Source of the DNA: Vandiemenella viatica
Taxonomy: Eukaryota > Arthropoda > Insecta > Orthoptera > Morabidae
Assembly (NCBI GenBank): GCA_031002005.1
Contig: CM061918.1
Coordinates: 65,878,531 to 65,942,530, forward strand
DNA length: 64,000 bases
Direction of reading: 5' to 3'
Notes under the pieces: model-generated
What the model was told of the DNA's origin: nothing
What the model saw: the letters and a program-made list of their open reading frames with translations, nothing else
The model's database searches: none
Program-made: the position numbers and the translations under genes
In this document: piece after piece, positions 56,666 to 64,000 of the stretch
Layout of the letters: each line of letters begins with the position of its first letter
How positions within the stretch are numbered: the first letter of the stretch is position 1

Positions 56666-57147
56666 TCCTCAGTGACTGTTAAAAAGTGTAGAAGGGACGA
56701 GATAGAATCCATTGTGAGTTGCGAATTGTTGTTAGCCAGTATCATGATCAAGAAAAAAAAAACGTGATTTCTGGCAAGACTGACTTATATTTAAAGTCAT
56801 CTTGAATTGATTGGAAGCGTGACCTACATATTCGGTGGTCAGCTAATGCGACACAGTACCCGCATTTCACAAAATTTGCAATAATTTTTTCTTTCAGCAC
56901 CTTGCACTAGTGTATATAGTGGAAGACTTTTCTTTGCACCTTACCTAGTTAAGGAGGATAAGCAAAACTGATTATTATGTCTTATTACAAAAAAATTGGT
57001 ATTCATTCAGAATAGGAACTAATGTTTTATGTTAAAAACAATAGTAAACAGTATTATGATTTGAGGACATGGTGTTTTTATGTGTGTTTAGACTTATTAT
57101 ATACTTGTTAATTTAAAGAAAATTTTATGCAATTTTCGTAATTTATC
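56666..57147. other. No recognisable feature
   Basis: About 480 bp without a frame or repeat that I can name. Confidence 0.4.
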
Positions 57148-57256
57148 GAGAATCGGATACCTGCCAGATATCCGGCGGACATTTTCCTACTATCCAGTAT
57201 CCAGCTGGATAGCAAATGTTGGCCGGATACTGGATAGTTGCCGGATATCTGTTTCA
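57148..57256. repeat. Inverted CCGGATA-rich block, candidate hAT terminus
   Basis: CCAGATATCCGGCGGACATT, CTATCCAGTATCCAGCTGGA and GGCCGGATACTGGATAGTTG CCGGATATC form overlapping inverted repeats. The outer edge, inverted, reads AAGAGATGAAACAGATATCC, similar in style to TAGAGATG-type hAT ends. It directly abuts the resumed gypsy sequence, so it may be the right end of the hAT-containing insert. Confidence 0.45.
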
Positions 57257-57261
57257 TCTCT

Positions 57262-57690
57262 TGTTCAAACACATTATTGAAGGAAGACATTTTACAATAT
57301 TCACAGATCATAAGCCATTATTAACAGATGCATTTCTTCAGAGGAATGAGAAAGCATCAGTGAGATAAATGTGTCTTCATCAGATTATCTCTCAATTTAC
57401 TAGCAACATTCAGTATGTTGCTGACACATTGTCCAGGATGGAAGAGATTTCTAATAGTCACAGGATAAAGAACTGAAATCATTGATTGAAGACGACAAGT
57501 CATTGACTTCCAACAAATGCAAGTTGTTATCAGAAAATGTATTAAGTTGTAATATTCCTCTGAACAATGTATCACCTTACATTTCTAAGCCTTTCTGTAT
57601 GCAAAAGTTCCAACAGATCCTTAACCGATCGCATTCTGGTGTGAAATCTTATGTACATTTCAAAATGGACCTATATGTCCCTACAGTTCA
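57262..57690 (+). pseudogene. Ty3/gypsy RNase H end and integrase start (continuation)
   Basis: KHIIEGRHFTIFTDHKPL, then RNEKASVR, ISQFTSNIQYVADTLSRMEE complete the RNase H domain begun at 49.5 kb. LTSNKCKLLSENVLS and LNRSHSGVKSYVHF then recall the linker and the histidine-containing zinc-binding start of integrase. Reading order and strand agree with the upstream half. The sequence changes to satellite-like monomers near 57690; the integrase core and 3' LTR are missing. Confidence 0.8.
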
Positions 57691-58170
57691 CCCTACAGCG
57701 ACAAGTACCTTATGCAGACCACTGGCATGTATGTGGGGTAGTAACCTCAGATCTCCCATCTTGCACTATATTGGTTGCATGTTGGTAACTAAGGGGATGT
57801 GGGAGATATGGTGTTTGAAATAGGTCGACCTAGAGCATTTATATATTTCGACCAAAGACGTGTGTGTCCCTAGATTTAACTCTGCAGCCACCGCTGGTGT
57901 ATATGTACGATCTTCTGACATGCACTATGGTGATTAAATGTCAGTAGCAATGGGGGTGTGGTAGATATGGTTGCTAAAAGTGGATAATCTGATCAGAAAA
58001 TGTTACAGCCACAACTACTAAATACAGATCACTGGTGCTTGTGTGTGGTAGTAGCCTAGAGTCTCCCATCATGCACTATGATGGTTGCATGTCATAGCAA
58101 TGAAGATGTGGGAGATAGGGTGGCTGAAATATGTCAACCGAGGATATTTTCTTATTTCGACCAAAGCGTT
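57691..58170. repeat. Dispersed monomers of the 3.3-7.7 kb satellite
   Basis: CTTGCACTATATTGGTTGCA, GGGGATGTGGGAGATATGGT, TTCGACCAAAGACGTGTGTG, CACTGGTGCTTGTGTGTGGT AGTAG and TGGGGGTGTGGTAGATATGG match the monomers of the main array. There are about two and a half to three diverged monomers. No Helitron ends are visible here. Confidence 0.8.
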
Positions 58171-59479
58171 CTAAAAATAATTGGAGTCTTCTGCAATATA
58201 CTAGAATGTTATTGAATGTACTAAAGTATTCCAGAATGCTATTGAATAATATCCTAGAATAAGAAATATTTTTAACTTTTTCAGCTATTAACAAGTATAA
58301 ATAATTTATATGCATTATTTTTATTACATGAACCGATTTAGAAGGGACTTTTTCTGGCGAGTTTCTGATATGGCTGGAAACTTTGACTCCGGAAATATTT
58401 AAGGATAAGTGCAAAAACAAAAAATCTTCACACCCTTATTCCTAAAGACCTGCTGCATCTTAGTTACTCCTATATCTACATGAGGCTCTTCTTCTCCCGG
58501 CTCTTGCAACAGGTCAAACTTATTTTTCCCAACAAGGGTCTGGCTTCTTCATCCTATTAACCATATTTCTCCTACGACCTGTTATTAGTTCCCGCCCATC
58601 CTTATCAACTTCCTACAACCCACTTTCTCTACTTTCTGCCTTTATAGCATGAGCCTTGACAAGTTCAGCCCCCACAGGCTGACCCTCCACAGGTGGTGGC
58701 TCCACAGGCCGTGCCTCCAAAGTACAATTTTTTGTATGTTAATCTGATTTTCAAGTAATTTCCAATTTCTTGCATGTTGAGGTGAGTGAGAGCAGGTGCA
58801 CTTCGATTTGTTATGGGATGTATGTGATGAGGAGATAAAGACAAACTCTCATAACCAAAAAGAGGAGATGATTAGTTTTTAAAAAAATTTCAACTTATTT
58901 GTAGTTTTGCAGAAATAAGTTTAAATACTGTAAGGGCCTGTTAGGTATCTATAAGTTTGCTAACAGCATTTCTACTAGTTAGCCCCAGTAGTAACATACT
59001 TTATTATACAATTTCAAGGCTACCCATGTGGAAGACAAAAATTTCATAAAGTAATTTTGCAATCTTAACAAATGTTCTTGCATTCATTTCCACCACTAAA
59101 ATCAAGGCCTTGCTAACTCCTGCTATATGGCTAATCTGGTACTGACTAAAACACATTATAAAGATCATTTTAAAGTATATTCATTATGCCTGGAAAAATT
59201 TAGATTGAATAATGTTTGATTTGTTTATGTTTCTAAGCCATGTGTTCAGTGAGGACTAAAACATAAAAGTTGAAATAACTCGGAATGGCATAAAGTTACA
59301 GCAGACCTTTTATCGTCATTTATAGGCAGCTTCTTCTAACATATGTTGAATGTAAAATCAAGTAATTAGGCAAACTTTAAGTACCTTTTTTAATTAAGGG
59401 GAAAATGGAAATTTAAACTAGAAGACATAAAACAAAAACTTTATACTAGAGGATAGTTCAGAGTAAGAGGGTTAAAAAA
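58171..59479. other. No recognisable gene
   Basis: The start (58190-58260) repeats GAATGTTATTGAAT-like words. 58640-58720 is rich in CCACAGG repeats. Otherwise AT-rich and unassigned. Confidence 0.4.
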
Positions 59480-61930
59480 ATGTATAGGCATCTGATGTTG
59501 ATAGAACTTTGCACACACATACTTTAAAATAAAGAGAAAAATCCTGTCTGTCAACATTTGGTCTGCCAAAGCTCACCCCCTTAATTTTTGTCAATGGTTT
59601 TTATAAGAAAGCTACAGTCAACAACCTTTGACTGATCCCCATGAAAGATGGTGCACATATGTATTTTTTGCACGAAGAAGGATTCTGACAATAAATCCAA
59701 AAACCTTCCCCTCTCCCCCATTAAATCCCATAAATTTCAAACAAACCCTCAGTTTTCAACGTGTTTCGATAGATCTTAGCATACTTTTACTATAAAACAG
59801 AGATAAAAATAATGTAAGCATTTGGTTTGTAAAAATTGAACCCCTCTCTTCATTTCCACCCCCTAGATTTTTGTCAATATTCTTTTTAAAAAGCTACAGT
59901 CGACATTATTTGACCGATCTTTATGAAAGTTGGCATATATATGTATTGTTTATCGAGAAGATTTCTGGCAAAAAAATCCAAAACCTACCCCAGTACACCC
60001 TTTACATCCCTTAATTTTTATACAAACCCTCAGTTTGTGTCCAATTAGCAATGAAGCTTGTACACATATACTTTGAAAATAAAGAGAAAAATACTGTCAA
60101 TATTTGTTTAAATAAACCCAACCCCTCTTCCCATTTTCTCCCTCTTAATTTTTTTGTTAATCTTGTTTATAAGAAACTACAGTTGACACCATTTGATCAA
60201 TCATTATCATTCTTTAATTGAAAAGATTTCCGACCAAATAATCCAAAAACAAAATCCTCTCCACCTTCAAACCCCTTAATTTTTGTATAAACCCACATTT
60301 TAATCTGATTTTGGTGGAACTTCGCATGCATATACTTTAAAACAAAGAGAAAAAGAAAAATACTGCCCCCATCACTTAACAAAAACCCAAACCCTGTCCG
60401 CCTTTTTACCCCTTTAATCATGGTGTATGTTTTTTTATATAAAGCTACAGTTTCTATCTGATTTTGAAGGAAGTATGCACATATATACTTCAAAACAAAG
60501 AGAAAAATACTGTCAACATTTGGTTTAGAGAAGCCAAACCCCTCTCCTTCTTTCCCTCTCCTTAATTAATACAAACCTACAGTTTCTATCAAATTATGAA
60601 GGAAATTTGTACACATATACTATAAAACATACAGAACAATTGTGTTTAAATTTGGTTACATAAGCCCAACCCCTCTTCCCTTCTAAATCAACCCCTCTTA
60701 ATTTCTTTATAGATTTTTTTTGCTGTCATCAGTATTTCAACTAGTTTGATGCAATCCTCCATCCCTACCTATCTTGTGCTAACTTCTTCATCTCTACATA
60801 TCCCTTACAACCCACGTCCTCAATTATCTGCTCTATATATTCTAATCTCTGTCTTCCTCTACAGTTCTTACTTTCGACTGTTCCCTCCACTAACAAATTA
60901 ACCAATCCAGCATATCTCAAAATATGACCTACCAGCCTGTCTCTTCTTCCTCTAAACTTCTTCCACAAAACTCTTTCCTCACCCATCACTTACAAAACTT
61001 GTTCATTTTGTATTCTGTCTGTCCACTTAGTTTTTAGCATTCTTCTTTGGCACTAAATTTCGAATGCTTCAATTTTTTTCTTTCTGGTATACCTAATGTC
61101 CATGCTTCGCTACCATAAAATCCTGTGCTCCACACATAGAGTTTTAAAAAGTTATTTCTAAGTCCTAGATCAATACTTGAAACTAAAAGAATTCGCTTTT
61201 TCATGAAGGCTCTTTTTGCTAGTGCTATTCTGCTTTTAACACCATTCCTGCTTTGGCCATCAGTTGTAATTTTGCTTCCTAAGTAACAGAATTCACTTAC
61301 TTCTCCTATTGCATCTGATCCTATTTTTATATTTAATCTACTGTGATTGGTATCATTTCGGCTACATTTCCTCACTTTTGTCTTGCTTTGATTTATATTC
61401 AGTCCAAAATCTTCCTTCAGTATTTTGTTCATGCCATTCAGTAATTTCTCAATATCATCAGCCCTTTCTGCTTTATAGATACCTACAGCTTTTATCAGAT
61501 TTCTATGGAACACTGCACATGTATATTTAAAAACAAAGTGTCTTCATACTGTTTACAAAAAGCAAAATGTTCACTCCCTTACCCCTTTTAATTTTTGCAA
61601 ATGTTCTTTACACATAACAACAGTTTTTATCTGGTTTCCATAGAACTTTTCACTTGTATACTTTAAAACAAAGAGAAAAATACTGCCCACTCTATTGTTA
61701 CAAAAACCAAACTACTCTTCGCATCTACACCCCTTAATTGTTTTTAATACATCTTTTATCTGATATCAATAGAAATTTACACATGTATGCTTTAAATCAA
61801 ACAGAATAGAGAGTCTACATTTGGTATACTGAATCCCAATCCCTCTTCTCCTTTACCCCCACTCTATTTAATTTCTAATGTTCTTTAAAGAAACCCACAG
61901 TTTTAAATCCCATCAAAATCAATTCAGCTA
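59480..61930 (-). repeat. Long degenerate repeat tract (GACTGTAGCTT family inverted)
   Basis: The blocks AAGCTACAGTC, TTTGACCGATC, CACATATACTTTAAAACAAA GAGAAAAATACTGTC, CATTTGGTTT, CCAACCCCTCTTCCC and CCTTAATTTTTGT recur every 140-290 bp for about 2.4 kb. It is the reverse complement of 21.5-22.9 kb. An RTE LINE copy is inserted at 60716-61490. The strand carries strong pyrimidine/C-rich segments. No coding sequence. Confidence 0.75.
60716..61490 (-). pseudogene. RTE LINE copy, minus strand, 5'-truncated
   Basis: On the minus strand: ADDIEKLLNGMNKILKEDFG, LNINQSKTKVRKCSRND, FCYLGSKITTDGQSRNGVKS, RIALAKRAFMKKRILLVSS, VWSTGFYGSEAWTLGIPERK, then the shifted RRDRLVGHILRYAGLVNLLV and EYIEQIIEDVGCKGYVEMK. 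It ends GATGCAATCCTCCATCCC with a T-run at 60711-60721 (the A tail). It preserves the segment that the 24-25.8 kb copy has lost, but begins just after the FA of FADD. Confidence 0.85.
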
Positions 61931-62428
61931 TTTTTAAGTCATGGTGGAATATTCATAAAATAAATGTGTCCTAATGTCTTAACATGTACTTCAGATTTTA
62001 GGTTGGACCCCAAGCTTTCACCTTGTGAAAACCAATTAAACATCTATATTTCTATGTGATGCCAGAACAAACATATACATTCCAGAGAAAGATTTGTGTA
62101 TGTGGTATGTATTAATGCCAAGGTGCTACATGTTTTGATTATCAAGCAGCAGCTTTAACATTTGATACAATTAGGTCGAAACACAGCCTGGACCAAAATG
62201 TAAACTGACATTCCTTGACACAGCATCTAATTAACCCCGTTTTGGAAGTTGTTGGGATATATCAAGCTAGAATTTTTTTGAAAGCAAGCGCCTTAACCAC
62301 TGTAGTACCAGGTAGTTCGCAAAATGAGAACTGCTGTGGCATATTTAAAATACAAAACAAACTAAAATACCACTAAAAATTAATAAGGAAATAATTATAA
62401 GAACGAAGTCTTTCTCGGCGTTGAGAAT
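61931..62428. other. No recognisable feature
   Basis: AT-rich DNA with no frame or repeat named. Confidence 0.4.
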
Positions 62429-62546
62429 GTATAAACTGCTCTCGGGTGACTAGCCGAGTCAAGAGTGCGTTGTCACACGATATTTCGGCGACTAGATTCA
62501 TTGCCGCCATCTTGACTCGGCTAGTCACTCGAGAGCAGTTTATACA
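62429..62546. repeat. 36-bp near-perfect palindrome with Penelope-like loop
   Basis: TGTATAAACTGCTCTCGGGT GACTAGCCGAGTCAAG (62429-62464) is repeated inverted at 62511-62546 with one difference. The 46-bp spacer on the minus strand reads GATGGCGGCAATGAATCTAG TCGCCGAAATATCGTG, resembling the GATGGC...CGAAA motif at Penelope-like ends. No coding sequence is attached. Confidence 0.75.
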
Positions 62547-63071
62547 ATAAAATAATTGTTTTTTAATAAATAAAAACTGGCTTCAATAAAGCACACTACA
62601 ATTTTTAAAATAACTTTACACTTTGCTTAGAAGAAAGTAAATGTAAATGTACACTCTTTTATATTATTGTTAATGAAATTTTTACGTTAATTAGTAATTT
62701 TTGGAGTCGCTGCCAGCCAAAGCGAAAGATAAACACAACGAGAAATAACAGTAATACATAGAAAATCATGTTACTACTTACCTATGATTAAAGCTAGAAA
62801 CATGTTTTATCAAAACTGAAACATTCTGATGATACACCAATATTATAACTGTAAAGTGTTTACTGCATGATGCAGCCTATCAATTGACACTGTAGTGCAG
62901 AGACATGCCTCAACGCCCAAATATCTCAAGCCACAGATTAAAATACTGTTTAATTTGTCCCTCTAAACTGTCTTCCGTAATAACAATATCTGCCTCACTA
63001 CATGCTGTAAAATATTTGGAATTTTTGTTTGTACACCCCGTGTCTCCTCGAACAGCAAATTAAGTTCAGTA
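62547..63071. other. No recognisable feature
   Basis: AT-rich spacer. CTTTGCTTAGAAGAAAGTAAATGTAAATGT (62623-62651) has an approximate inverted partner near 63606-63636, so the Tigger MITE may sit inside a larger inverted-end element. Confidence 0.35.
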
Positions 63072-63521
63072 TAGTAGAACTCCAATTATCCGAATTAATT
63101 GGGACCGGACCCCATTCGGATAATTGAAAATTTGGATAGTTGGTTTTTTTCCGAAAAGGGGTCTATTTTAATTAATTACTGTATATATGTTGAAAATAGG
63201 AGAAAGAACTATATATAATGGAAAAGAGCTTTTAATTAATTGAATGAAAAGGCAACACTTTAACATGTTAAGTGTAGTTACAAATGCTGTATGTTAGTAC
63301 AGTACTCTAAATTAAAGTCATTGCTTGCTGAACATCTCTGGCCCAGTAAGCTGTTTGACTGTATTCATCTGTTTTCTAGCATCAAAGTTGCTCATCTGCT
63401 TGACAGTGAGAAGTTTCATGTGGTATGTAGGCAGAATCATTACTTTTTTAATTGCAGTTTCTGTTTTAATTAAAAAAGCGATTCAGATAATCGGAGATCG
63501 GATAATTGGAGTTCTACTGTA
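63072..63521 (-). mobile_element. Tigger/pogo MITE, copy 3 (450 bp)
   Basis: TAGTAGAACTCCAATTATCC at the left pairs with the inverted GATAATTGGAGTTCTACTGT A at the right. Inner blocks (GTTGAAAATAGGAGAAAGAA, AAAGAGCTTTTAATTAATTG, CATTGCTTGCTGAACATCTC) are shared with the two longer copies. It keeps only a 35-codon transposase tail (LLTVKQM, NTVKQLT, EMFSKQ). Confidence 0.85.
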
Positions 63522-63699
63522 ATTCATTTTTCACAATATGACAGCTGACACCAAAAATAACTGATTAACGTCAGAATTTCAATAACAGTAAAGTAATATA
63601 ATGTACATTTATATTTACTTTCTTCTAAGCAAGGTACAAAGTTATTTTAAAAATTTTAGTGTGCTTTTTTGAAGGTGGTTTTTATTTTTTATTAAAAGT

Positions 63700-64000
63700 C
63701 ATTTTGTGTAACTACATTTTCTATCCAGTCTTTTTGCTTTCTGTCTTTCAAGAATTCTTCTGCCCTGCAAGTCACTTTTTTATCCACTCCAATAGTTTTA
63801 CCATTTTATGGCTTACTCTGTCAAAAACATTTCAAAAATCTAGTGCTACACTATCAATTTGGCCTCCCTTGTACATTTCATCTGAAATACTTTGCATATA
63901 GCTTACCTAATGAGTTTGTTGTAAATATCCTTGCCTAAAGTCGTAATGCTTATTTGAAAATCACTGACTTTTCTCATAGATGTTTCTGATGTTGCTATTT
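63700..64000 (-). pseudogene. CR1-like LINE reverse transcriptase fragment, cut by window end
   Basis: Minus-strand DEMYKGGQIDSVALDF then FDRVSHKMVKLLEWIKK matches the fragment at 32.88-33.34 kb (GGQIHSVVLDLSNAFDRVSH). A stop lies between LDF and VFDRV, and the segment after KMV is shortened. The copy continues out of the window. Confidence 0.7.

Noticed and set aside
57357..57575. Minus-strand ORF opposite the gypsy RNase H
   Set aside because: Antisense shadow of the gypsy remnant.
1..64000. Host protein gene, rRNA, CRISPR array or bacterial operon
   Set aside because: No multi-exon host gene could be supported. The repeats are eukaryotic transposons and satellites, spacing is not CRISPR-like, and no operon-style gene packing is present.

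Overview
The window looks like a gene-poor, repeat-saturated stretch of a large animal genome, most likely an insect. The evidence is the set of elements present: arthropod-type RTE, CR1-like and Tx1-like LINEs, a Ty3/gypsy element, a Penelope-like element, hAT, Tigger/pogo, mariner and Harbinger-like DNA elements, a Helitron, and tRNA-derived SINEs. The SINE body resembles repeats I associate with orthopterans and stick insects; placement in Polyneoptera is an inference. I found no host gene, rRNA, functional tRNA or CRISPR. Every coding trace I can name belongs to a mobile element and is truncated, frameshifted or stopped.

Layout. 0-3.2 kb: a 1.5-kb hAT-like element with an 8-bp target duplication, a direct-repeat pair and a small hAT MITE. 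3.3-7.7 kb: a Helitron-like element (A|TC start, hairpin plus CTAG|T end) whose interior is a 368-bp higher-order satellite. 7.8-8.1 kb: a mariner remnant. 8.2-12.8 kb: three nested TAA-flanked terminal-inverted-repeat elements. 12.9-15.1 kb: hAT-like debris holding an ATCGAT-rich hAT MITE. 15.3-18 kb: degenerate 163-bp repeats, RTE remnants and SINEs. 18-21.3 kb: an LTR-like promoter block followed by a 41-bp alternating minisatellite and a GA run. 21.4-23.6 kb: an interspersed repeat, a SINE and a Tigger copy.

23.9-25.8 kb: an RTE LINE. 26.0-28.7 kb: a Tx1/L1-like LINE in reverse. 28.9-33.4 kb: RTE and CR1-like fragments around a mariner. 33.7-36.3 and 40.9-44.2 kb: copies of an unidentified repeat with inverted ends, separated by SINEs, 163-bp repeats and a TTA-flanked element. 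41.6-43.0 kb: a Tigger copy with a hAT MITE inside. 46.0-48.1 kb: a long inverted-repeat pair.

48.1-57.7 kb is the clearest nest. A Ty3/gypsy element is split inside its RNase H region. The 7.6-kb gap holds a second RTE LINE, a Penelope-like element with a 14-bp duplication, a hAT transposase carrying a SINE, and a CR1-like LINE. The gypsy remnant then runs into stray monomers of the 3-7 kb satellite. 59-62 kb is an A/C-rich repeat tract interrupted by another RTE copy, and the window ends with a palindrome, a Tigger MITE and a CR1-like fragment.

The elements are best read as strata of successive insertions. Where target duplications survive, the order can be worked out. Nothing here shows a cooperating gene set, and most coordinates for degenerate repeats are approximate.
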